A DNA stretch of 64,000 nt. It comes from Halorarius halobius. GTDB taxonomy: Archaea > Halobacteriota > Halobacteria > Halobacteriales > Haloarculaceae. The stretch is taken from NCBI RefSeq assembly GCF_024298865.1, contig NZ_CP101161.1:1075227-1139226 (forward strand). Reading direction: 5' to 3'. Every line of letters begins with the position of its first letter. Within the stretch, counting starts at the first letter, position 1. This document shows positions 15,355 through 25,337 of this stretch, in pieces. The position numbers and the translations under genes were made by a program. The notes beneath the pieces are model-generated. The model was not told the DNA's origin, did not search any database, and saw only the letters and a program-made list of their open reading frames with translations.

Positions 15355-16407
15355 TCAGAGGTCCGCGCCGATGGCCTCCTCGATAGAGTCGAAGCCGTCG
15401 CGTTCGAGCAGACGGAGCAAGCCCTCGTTGATGTCGCGGGCGATGGACGGCCCCTCGTAGACGAGCCCCGTGTACAGCTGGACGACGCTGGCGCCGTTGC
15501 GTATCTTCTCGTAGGCGCCGCGGGCGTCCGAGACGCCGCCGACGCCGACGACGGGCACGTCCGTCCGCTCGGCGACGAACCGGACCATCCCCGTCGCGGT
15601 GTCCTCGATGGGTTTCCCGGAGAGGCCGCCCTCCTCGTCGGCGTTGGGCGAACGGAGCGAGTCGGGGCGGTCGGTGGAGGTGTTGGTGGCGATGACGCCG
15701 TCGAGGCCGAGGTCGTCGACTACGCCGAGCGACTCCTCGACGGCCGCGTCGGGGAGGTTCGGGGAGAGTTTGACGAGAAGCGGGGAGGCGCCGGCATCCT
15801 GCAGAGTGCCGAGGATGCGTTCGAGCGCCTCGCGGTTCTGCAACTCGCGGAGGCCGGGCGTGTTCGGCGAGGAGACGTTGACGACGAAGTAGTCGCCGCC
15901 CTCGCGCACGCGCTCGTACGTGTAGAGGTAATCGTCCTCCGCGGCGTCGAGGGGCGCGGACTTCGATTTCCCGATGTTGACGCCCAGCGGCACGGGGCAG
16001 TCGGTGGCCGCGAGTCGGTCGCCCACGACGTCGGCGCCGTGGTTGTTGAACCCCATGCGGTTGACGAGGGCGTCGTCCTCGCGGAGGCGGAACATCCGCG
16101 GGCGGGGGTTGCCCTGCTGGGGCTGGGCGGTGACGCCTCCGACCTCGACGTGGCCGAACCCGAGCGCCGCGAGCACGTTCGGTATCTCGGCGTTCTTGTC
16201 GAAGCCGGCGGCGACGCCGACCGGATTCGGGAACGACTGGCCAAACGCCGTCGTTTCGAGTCGAGCGTCCGCGACGACGTAGCGGTCCCGGAGCCACGAC
16301 TCGACGGGCGTGTCCTGTGCGAGTCGGAGCGCCGCGTGGCCGAGCCCGTGGGCGGTCTCGGCCGGCAACGAGAACAGCAGGGGTTTCGCCGCGTCGTAGG
16401 CGTTCAT
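15355..16407 (-). CDS. pyrD: Dihydroorotate dehydrogenase, class 2 (quinone-linked)
   Basis: The 350-residue flavoprotein oxidises dihydroorotate to orotate in pyrimidine synthesis. FMN-site blocks are VGVAAGFDKNAE (~res 62-73) and VPVVGVGGVSDARGAYEKI; the substrate loop is NRMGFNNHGAD, and VNVSSPNTPGLR carries the class 2 catalytic serine. An N-terminal helical extension (KPLLFSLPAETAHGLGHAALRL) matches the membrane-associating segment of quinone-dependent enzymes. The AAAA tract at 16434-16437 (TTTT on this strand) is a leaderless-type promoter box 28 nt upstream. pyrC is in the same window at 34921-36198. Confidence 0.96.
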   Translation of the reverse strand: MNAYDAAKPLLFSLPAETAHGLGHAALRLAQDTPVESWLRDRYVVADARLETTAFGQSFPNPVGVAAGFDKNAEIPNVLAALGFGHVEVGGVTAQPQQGNPRPRMFRLREDDALVNRMGFNNHGADVVGDRLAATDCPVPLGVNIGKSKSAPLDAAEDDYLYTYERVREGGDYFVVNVSSPNTPGLRELQNREALERILGTLQDAGASPLLVKLSPNLPDAAVEESLGVVDDLGLDGVIATNTSTDRPDSLRSPNADEEGGLSGKPIEDTATGMVRFVAERTDVPVVGVGGVSDARGAYEKIRNGASVVQLYTGLVYEGPSIARDINEGLLRLLERDGFDSIEEAIGADL

Positions 16408-16461
16408 CGGCCTAGGCGGGTCGGCGAACGCGCAAAAGCGATGCGGTCGGCGCGTGGGGGC

Positions 16462-16659
16462 TCAGAACTCGTGTTCGACCTCGTCGGGGTCGGCTTTCTG
16501 GATGATGATCTTGCCGTCGCGGACTCGAACGAACACCTCGTCGCCGATCTCCATGCCGGCGACGGCGAGTTCGTCCTCGTGGAGGTTCACGTGGACGTTG
16601 TGGTACTCGCCGTTCTCGTCTTTCGCGCCACTGGGGCTGAGCTTCTTCTTTCGCACCAT
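16462..16659 (-). CDS. Small AbrB-like conserved haloarchaeal protein (65 aa)
   Basis: The protein begins with a lysine-rich MVRKKKLSPSGAKDE and continues VHVNLHEDELAVAGMEIGDEVFVRVRDGKIIIQKADPDE. The two-strand, 'G-D-x-V-x-V-x-x-x-x-I-x-I-x-x' pattern is that of swapped-hairpin AbrB/SpoVT folds, which often act as DNA-binding regulators or antitoxins. No toxin gene is adjacent, so a regulator or chromatin-associated role is more likely. A TATA-like CTTATGTATC lies upstream on this strand near 16690. Confidence 0.75.
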   Translation of the reverse strand: MVRKKKLSPSGAKDENGEYHNVHVNLHEDELAVAGMEIGDEVFVRVRDGKIIIQKADPDEVEHEF

Positions 16660-16805
16660 CGCGCTGGTGTTCGTCGTTTCGCCACACGAGATACATAAGT
16701 GTACCGTGCCAGGAGCGGCGTGCGACCCGCGCGCGAGGCAGTCAGCCCACGGTTTCGCACGGCTTCACGGGTCGAGCGTCGTGATTCCGGCCGGTGAAAC
16801 AGGTC

Positions 16806-16855
16806 TGCTTATAAATCAATCGGCCGTCGTCTCCCGGTTTGGGGGATATATTTAT
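16806..16855 (+). promoter_or_regulatory. Two TATA elements upstream of the MC1 gene
   Basis: GCTTATAAATC (16807-16817) and GATATATTTATAA (16845-16857) are two strong TATA-like boxes. The nearer one predicts a transcript start near 16880, followed by a GGAGG ribosome-binding sequence (16881-16885), so this gene has a short leader rather than being leaderless. Confidence 0.55.
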
Positions 16856-16894
16856 AACGAACCCTGTTCACCAGTGGCATGGAGGCGAACAACG

Positions 16895-17206
16895 ATGGCA
16901 TCCGACGACGACAAGCGTAACTTCGCACTGCGTGACGCAACGGGCAACGAGACGAGCGTGTTTTCGGGGCGGACTCCCCGACAGGCGGCGCTGAAGGCGG
17001 CCCGGCGACTCGACCCGGCCGACAGCGAGCAACACGCCGAACACCAGGAGCTCAGGCTCCGCGAGAAAGGGACCAAGAAGGTCCACATCTACGACGGCTG
17101 GGCGTGGAACGAGGACGCCCCCGACGACAAGCCCGACTGGATGCCCGACGAAATCACCGAGGCCAACGTGAAGAAGAAGGGCATCGAGCACCTCGACGAG
17201 ATCTAA
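16895..17206 (+). CDS. Chromosomal protein MC1
   Basis: The 103-residue product matches the archaeal monomeric, DNA-bending chromosomal protein MC1. It begins ASDDDKRNFALRDATGNE, then FSGRTPRQAALKAARRL and LRLREKGTKKVHIYDGWAWNEDAP, and ends VKKKGIEHLDEI. The central TxKVHIYxG motif and basic patches bind bent or crossed DNA. The haloarchaeal version is more acidic than that of methanogens. GGAGG ends nine nt upstream of the ATG. It lies directly upstream of the rRNA promoter region on the same strand. Confidence 0.93.
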   Translation: MASDDDKRNFALRDATGNETSVFSGRTPRQAALKAARRLDPADSEQHAEHQELRLREKGTKKVHIYDGWAWNEDAPDDKPDWMPDEITEANVKKKGIEHLDEI

Positions 17207-17460
17207 CCGCCGACTCCCCATTTTCGGTCGCTCGCGTCGACAGCGGCGCACCCCGGTCCGCGTGGATGCCGAACCCTCTTTGTCCTCTCTCGCGTATGCG
17301 CGACCGCGCGGCCCTCATCCGACCGGACCGAGCGTGCGAGCGCGGGATGACGGCTCGACCTCCAGCCGCGCGACATTCCCCGACCGGGAGCCCCCGGCAC
17401 GCGCGCTGGTACCGTGGTGACGCTCCCCATGAAACCGCATCACGGGGCGGGGACAGAACG

Positions 17461-17507
17461 ACGGGCTTAAGATAATCACTCCCATCGACTGGAATGCGAA
17501 CGACGTG
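17461..17507 (+). promoter_or_regulatory. rRNA operon promoter P1 (distal)
   Basis: ACGGGCTTAAGATAATC begins a block ending CTGGAATGCGAACGAC. It resembles the most proximal rRNA promoter copy (CCCTTAAG...ATGGAATGCACAC) and lies ~580 bp upstream of mature 16S. CTTAAGA is the TATA-like core. Confidence 0.6.
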
Positions 17508-17569
17508 GGGCACGACGCCCCCCCGGACGCCGTCTCGGCGTCCCGCGTCCTGACTCCGTCGGGGCGCGA

Positions 17570-17620
17570 AGCACGATTCGACGCCCTTATCCGTCACAGG
17601 GCACTCGGAACGAGACACGC
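17570..17620 (+). promoter_or_regulatory. rRNA operon promoter P2
   Basis: GATTCGACGCCCTTATCC followed by GTCACAGGGCACTCGGAACG is the first of three near-identical tandem promoter units. The shared core is TCGAYGCCCTTA, then CACAGGG, then CTCGGA. Confidence 0.7.
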
Positions 17621-17642
17621 GCCTCCCGCCGTCCCGGCGGGG

Positions 17643-17691
17643 GCCAATCCGATGCCCTTATACGTGACAGGGTGCTCGGATTCAAATACGC
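17643..17691 (+). promoter_or_regulatory. rRNA operon promoter P3
   Basis: CCAATCCGATGCCCTTATAC followed by GTGACAGGGTGCTCGGATTC is the second of the three tandem units, ~70 bp after P2. CTTATAC is the TATA-like core. Confidence 0.72.
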
Positions 17692-17723
17692 GCTTCCGGG
17701 GTCATCCCGGGGACGGCGCGAGG

Positions 17724-17775
17724 ACGAATCCGACGCCCTTAAGTGCAACAGGGTGTTCGGATGGAATGCACACAG
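17724..17775 (+). promoter_or_regulatory. rRNA operon promoter P4 (proximal)
   Basis: GACGAATCCGACGCCCTTAAG followed by TGCAACAGGGTGTTCGGATG is the third tandem unit, ~82 bp after P3 and ~300 bp before mature 16S. Multiple tandem promoters before 16S are typical of haloarchaeal rRNA operons. Confidence 0.72.
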
Positions 17776-17924
17776 CGTGACTGGGTCCGGCCTTCGACGG
17801 TCGGCCCGTCGCGGACCTCGAATGCACTTCGGTGGGTTTATGACCCGTCTCGGTGTACGTTGAGGTCCCGAAGGAAATGAGGATTCGACCCCTGCGGTCC
17901 GCCGTACAGATCGAATCTGATGTT

Positions 17925-17970
17925 AGCCCTGGTAGTTCGGTGACACCCGGTATGGGTGTCGCCGATGCCA
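17925..17970 (+). promoter_or_regulatory. 5' strand of the 16S processing stem with bulge-helix-bulge motif
   Basis: AGCCCTGGTAGTTC (17925-17938) pairs perfectly with 19579-19592. Next, GGTG (17939-17942) pairs with CACC (19572-19575) across a three-nt TTT bulge on the 3' strand, and CCCGG (17946-17950) pairs with CCGGG (19567-19571) after a three-nt ACA bulge. The helix continues with ATGGGTGTCG against CGACGCCCAT. Two 3-nt bulges around a 4-bp helix is the canonical substrate of the splicing endonuclease, whose gene is at 4050. Confidence 0.88.
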
Positions 17971-18041
17971 ACCCACGATAGCAGAGGTACACACTCTTCG
18001 AGTGTGTCCCGCCAAGCCCCCCTCGGCCTCGCCGAGGGACC

Positions 18042-19508
<1,467 letters not shown>

Positions 19509-19539
19509 AACGTACGGGACCGGAGCATCGCTCCGGCCC

Positions 19540-19592
19540 ACCCGGGTTCGCATCGACGACGCCCATCCGGGCACCTTTGAACTACCAGGGCT
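19540..19592 (+). promoter_or_regulatory. 3' strand of the 16S processing stem
   Basis: This segment (…GCATCGACGACGCCCATCC… to GAACTACCAGGGCT) is complementary to 17925-17970, as described there. The 3-nt TTT bulge is at 19576-19578. GCATCG (19550-19555) can further pair with CGATGC in the 5' leader, extending the stem past 40 bp. Confidence 0.85.
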
Positions 19593-19649
19593 ACGGCCGC
19601 GTTCGGACTGCTCGAACACCATCGAGAGCCGTCCGGCGGGGTCGACGTT

Positions 19650-19721
19650 GGGCCCATAGCTCAGTGGTAGAGTGCCTCCTTTGCAAGGAGGATGCCCGGG
19701 GTTCGAATCCCCGTGGGTCCA
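19650..19721 (+). tRNA. tRNA-Ala (UGC)
   Basis: The 72-nt cloverleaf starts GGGCCCATAGCTCAGTGG and ends CCCCGTGGGTCCA. The anticodon loop TTTGCAA gives anticodon UGC. The acceptor has the G3-U70 wobble pair that specifies alanine. The CCA end is not encoded. It lies in the 16S-23S spacer, the usual place for tRNA-Ala in haloarchaea. Confidence 0.97.
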
Positions 19722-19738
19722 TGTCCGGGACGGAAACC

Positions 19739-19758
19739 GTGTCCCTTATACGGGACAC
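19739..19758 (+). promoter_or_regulatory. Palindromic candidate promoter in the 16S-23S spacer
   Basis: GTGTCCC, TTATAC, GGGACAC forms a perfect 7-bp inverted repeat around a TATA-like core. CCCTTATAC is also the core of rRNA promoter P3. An internal spacer promoter would add 23S transcripts; a simple hairpin is the alternative. Confidence 0.5.
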
Positions 19759-19864
19759 CGTATTCGTTCCGTGTACGACCGATGCACCACTCCGTGTGAA
19801 CGCGAGTGGGAAGGGTGGATGTACGCCACGGCGTCGCAGCCGGGTGTACGATGAAGCCGTGTGT

Positions 19865-19898
19865 AAGTGCGATCCAGGCGCTCACTGGACCCGTTCAC
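19865..19898 (+). promoter_or_regulatory. 5' strand of the 23S processing stem with bulge-helix-bulge motif
   Basis: AAGTGCGATCCAG (19865-19877) pairs with 22859-22871. GCGC (19878-19881) pairs with GCGC (22852-22855). After the TCA bulge (19882-19884), CTGGACCCGTTCAC (19885-19898) pairs with 22838-22851. The opposite bulge is AAT (22856-22858). This again gives the canonical 3-nt bulge, 4-bp helix, 3-nt bulge geometry. Confidence 0.9.
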
Positions 19899-19912
19899 TG
19901 TTCCTCAGTGAT

Positions 19913-22822
<2,910 letters not shown>

Positions 22823-22837
22823 ATCGCACTGAGACCC

Positions 22838-22871
22838 GTGAACGGGTCCAGGCGCAATCTGGATCGCACTT
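22838..22871 (+). promoter_or_regulatory. 3' strand of the 23S processing stem
   Basis: GTGAACGGGTCCAG, GCGC, the AAT bulge, then CTGGATCGCACTT mirror the 5' strand at 19865-19898 and complete the bulge-helix-bulge cleavage site. Confidence 0.9.
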
Positions 22872-22890
22872 GCATACGGCCACTCCATCA

Positions 22891-22931
22891 CCGATATTGG
22901 CATCATCACGGTTCGATTCCGTGAATCGGCG
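22891..22931 (+). ncRNA. tRNA-like element immediately upstream of 5S rRNA
   Basis: CACGG (22907-22911), loop TTCGATT, CCGTG (22919-22923) forms a perfect T-arm, with the GGTTCGATTCC consensus. CCGAT (22891-22895) can pair with ATCGG (22925-22929) like the top of an acceptor stem. It ends exactly at the 5S start. In Haloferax volcanii a tRNA-like element before 5S lets tRNase Z make the 5' end of 5S; this looks like the same device rather than a real tRNA, since no D- or anticodon arm is present. Confidence 0.72.
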
Positions 22932-23053
22932 TTAAGGCGGCCACAGCGGCAGGGTCACTCCCGTACCCATCCCGAACACGGAAGATAAGCCTGCCAGCGT
23001 TCCGGCGAGTACTGGAGTACGCGAGTCTCTGGGAAATCCGGTTCGCCGCCTAC
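22932..23053 (+). rRNA. rrf: 5S ribosomal RNA
   Basis: The 122-nt gene runs from TTAAGGCGGCC to GTTCGCCGCCTACC. The terminal helix (AGGCGG/CCGCCT), the ACTCCCGTACCCATCCCGAAC loop B region and GGGAAATCCGG are typical of haloarchaeal 5S. No tRNA-Cys follows directly. Confidence 0.96.
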
Positions 23054-23065
23054 CATTCATACTTC

Positions 23066-23100
23066 ACGGCCCGAGGGGGAGTCCCCCTCGGGCCGTTTTC
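23066..23100 (+). terminator. rRNA operon terminator hairpin
   Basis: ACGGCCCGAGGGGG (23066-23079) pairs perfectly with CCCCCTCGGGCCGT (23083-23096) around a 3-nt loop, followed by TTTTC. This bacterial-looking hairpin plus T-tract sits 12 bp after 5S, where the very active operon must end. Confidence 0.75.
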
Positions 23101-23174
23101 ATTTACGTCGCGGAGTGGCAACGCTCCCGTCGTCCTGTTGTCCACATGATAAACTATACGACCGTTTTTAGTTG

Positions 23175-23185
23175 CATAATTTAAG
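23175..23185 (+). promoter_or_regulatory. TATA box of the acyl-CoA dehydrogenase gene
   Basis: CATAATTTAAG is centred ~29 nt before the ATG at 23210, in an AT-rich stretch that separates the gene from the rRNA terminator. It implies an own leaderless promoter. Confidence 0.6.
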
Positions 23186-23209
23186 TGCGACAGGTCCTAC
23201 CGTCCGGGC

Positions 23210-24415
23210 ATGACGACGACACAGTCCACGCCGCCGGCGTTCGAGGACACCGACGAACTGGACCTGATTCGGAAGACGGCTCGCGACATTGCCGCCGACT
23301 ACGACGACGACTACTGGCTCGACGTGAGCGAGGGGAAGGAGCCGACCGAGTTCTGGAACGACTGTGCCGAGGCCGGCTTCCTCGGCACCGCCATCCCCGA
23401 GGAACACGGCGGCGAGGGGATGGGCTTTTGGGAACTGTCGGCCATCGTCGAGGAACTGGCGACCCACGGCTGTCTCGGCGTCGAGATGCTGTACGTCGTC
23501 ACGGTCTGTTTCGGGGGTATCACCCTGACGAACTACGGGAGCGACGAACAGCAGGACGAGTGGCTCCCGCGCATCTGTGACGGCGACGCCAACTTCTGTA
23601 TGGCGCTGACGGAACCCGACGCGGGTCACAACGCGCCCAACATGACCACCTCCGCCGAACAGGACGGCGACGAGTTCGTCATCGACGGGACGAAGCAGTG
23701 GATCTCCGGTGTCGAACGTGCCGACCAGATGCTGCTCGTCGCGCGCACCACGCCGAAGGAGGAGGCCCCGAAGCGCACGCAGGGGGTGACGCTGTTCCTC
23801 GTCGACCCGCAGGACGCCAACCTGGAGGCCCGCGAACTCGACGTCGGCATCCCGACGCCCGAAAAGCAGTTCGAGGTGTCGCTCGACGGCGTCCGCGTCC
23901 ACGAGGACGACATCGTCGGCACGAAGGGGATGGGACTCTACCAGCTGTTCGACACGGTCAACCCCGAGCGCCTGCTGGGCGCGTCGGGCGCCATCGGCGT
24001 CGGCAAATGTGCGCTCAACCGCGCCATCGACTACGCGAACGAGCGGGAGGTGTTCGACGAGCCCATCGGCGCTCACCAGGCCGTCCAGCACCCCATCGCC
24101 GAGGACTGGTCACGGCTGGAGGCCGCGCGGATGCTCGTCCGGAAGGCCGCGTGGGCCATCGACAACGAACCGGACCCGAAAGAGCGCGCGAAGATAGCCA
24201 ACATGGCGAAACTGCGTGCCAGCGAGGCGGGCCACGACGCGACGGACGTGGCGGTCCAGACCCACGGCGGGAACGGGTTCTCCCGTGATTACACGGTCAT
24301 CGAGATGTGGAAGGGGACCCGTCTCGGCAAGGTCGCCCCGGGGTCGACCGAGATGATGCGCAACCACATCGCCGAGCACACGCTCGACCTGCCCCGCAGT
24401 TACGCGAACGACTAG
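23210..24415 (+). CDS. Acyl-CoA dehydrogenase family protein
   Basis: The 401-residue flavoenzyme has the N-terminal helical domain (IPEEHGGEGMG), the FAD/substrate region CMALTEPDAGHNAPNMTTSA and FVIDGTKQWISG, and the C-terminal helical domain with AVQTHGGNGFSRDYTVIEMW. It should introduce a double bond into an acyl-CoA in fatty-acid or branched amino-acid breakdown. At the position of the usual catalytic Glu (the 'YEGT' motif) I read VAPGSTEM, so the base may lie elsewhere, as in isovaleryl-type enzymes. The gene lies between the rRNA operon and tRNA-Cys. Confidence 0.9.
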   Translation: MTTTQSTPPAFEDTDELDLIRKTARDIAADYDDDYWLDVSEGKEPTEFWNDCAEAGFLGTAIPEEHGGEGMGFWELSAIVEELATHGCLGVEMLYVVTVCFGGITLTNYGSDEQQDEWLPRICDGDANFCMALTEPDAGHNAPNMTTSAEQDGDEFVIDGTKQWISGVERADQMLLVARTTPKEEAPKRTQGVTLFLVDPQDANLEARELDVGIPTPEKQFEVSLDGVRVHEDDIVGTKGMGLYQLFDTVNPERLLGASGAIGVGKCALNRAIDYANEREVFDEPIGAHQAVQHPIAEDWSRLEAARMLVRKAAWAIDNEPDPKERAKIANMAKLRASEAGHDATDVAVQTHGGNGFSRDYTVIEMWKGTRLGKVAPGSTEMMRNHIAEHTLDLPRSYAND

Positions 24416-24479
24416 CGCCCACGTCTCGCTTCGGGGCCCCGCCCCGGTCACTGCTCCCTCTTGCTCGGTTATCGCTACG

Positions 24480-24486
24480 CTTAAAC
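24480..24486 (+). promoter_or_regulatory. TATA box of tRNA-Cys
   Basis: CTTAAAC is centred ~29 nt before the tRNA start, so tRNA-Cys has its own promoter. Confidence 0.55.
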
Positions 24487-24511
24487 GCCGGAGAACGTTA
24501 CAATCGACTGC

Positions 24512-24587
24512 GCCAAGGTGGCAGAGTCTGGCCTTACGCGGTTGCCTGCAGAGCAACTATACGCCGGTTCAAATCCGGCCCTTGGCT
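24512..24587 (+). tRNA. tRNA-Cys (GCA)
   Basis: The 76-nt cloverleaf begins GCCAAGGTGGCAGAGTCTGG and ends CGGCCCTTGGCT. The acceptor GCCAAGG pairs with CCTTGGC and the discriminator is U. The anticodon stem GTTGC/GCAAC encloses CTGCAGA, giving anticodon GCA. In many haloarchaea tRNA-Cys directly follows 5S; here a 1.2-kb gene lies between. Confidence 0.97.
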
Positions 24588-24632
24588 CTTCTCGCCGAGC
24601 ACCGCGGGGCGTGAGCGCCATCCGCCCGACAC

Positions 24633-25241
24633 TCACCGCCGACGCATCCCGACGAAGTAGGCGGGCGTCGCACCCCACCGGCGGTCGAACCGCGTCTCGA
24701 CGGCGAACACCATCTCCCACTCGCTCCCGAACCGTCGGCGGAGCTCCGCCGGCGTGAGCCCGTACACCGCCCGCGAGTCCCGTCGCGCGTCCCCGAGCGT
24801 GCAGTAGAGTCCCCCGGGTTCGACGACCGTCTCCAGTTCGTCGACGAACCGGTCGCGTTCGGCGTCCCCGAGGACGTGGAACATCGCGGAGTCGACCACC
24901 GTGCGAAACGAAAGGCCGGCGTCGGCCAGCGTCGAGAGATACAGCGCGTCCCACACGAGGAACTCGGCCGGGACGCGCCGCCAGCGGGCCTTCTCGCGGG
25001 CCTGTCGCACCGCAAGCGGCGAGAGGTCGATGCCGAGCACGCGGTGGCCGCGGCGCGCGAGGAACACCGAGAGTTCGCCGGTGCCACAGCCCACGTCGAG
25101 CACCGGGTCAGCGACGAGGCCGGCTTCCTCGAGGTGGACGAACGCCGCCTGCGGGCGGCCCACGTCCCAGTTCGGGACGCCCGCGTACGCCGCGTCGTAC
25201 ACCTCGGCGATGGGTCGCTCCGGGGGTGGGGTGACGCTCAT
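24633..25241 (-). CDS. SAM-dependent methyltransferase (UbiE/tellurite-resistance-like)
   Basis: The 202-residue protein has a clear SAM loop, PVLDVGCGTGELSVFLARRG (~res 46-65), motif II VLGIDLSPLAV and the FRTVVDSAMFHVLGD acceptor-side motif. The early segment IAEVYDAAYAGVPNWDVGRPQAAF matches small class I methyltransferases often annotated as thiopurine or tellurite-resistance-like. The ATG at 25241 (MSVTPPPERPI) was chosen over 25250 because both are equally conserved in type and the former is shorter. The substrate is unknown. It ends ~45 bp from tRNA-Cys on the opposite strand. Confidence 0.88.
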   Translation of the reverse strand: MSVTPPPERPIAEVYDAAYAGVPNWDVGRPQAAFVHLEEAGLVADPVLDVGCGTGELSVFLARRGHRVLGIDLSPLAVRQAREKARWRRVPAEFLVWDALYLSTLADAGLSFRTVVDSAMFHVLGDAERDRFVDELETVVEPGGLYCTLGDARRDSRAVYGLTPAELRRRFGSEWEMVFAVETRFDRRWGATPAYFVGMRRR

Positions 25242-25337
25242 CGGCGGCACCGCGACGCTCGGGTCACGCCGGATGTTCGACGGACGGAGTCGTAGTCCTT
25301 CCTCCCGCGGTGCGTTCGTTCTCCTGCTCTCGCCCGG

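Noticed and set aside
22872..22931. A true tRNA gene between 23S and 5S
   Set aside because: Only a T-arm and part of an acceptor stem are present; there is no anticodon arm.
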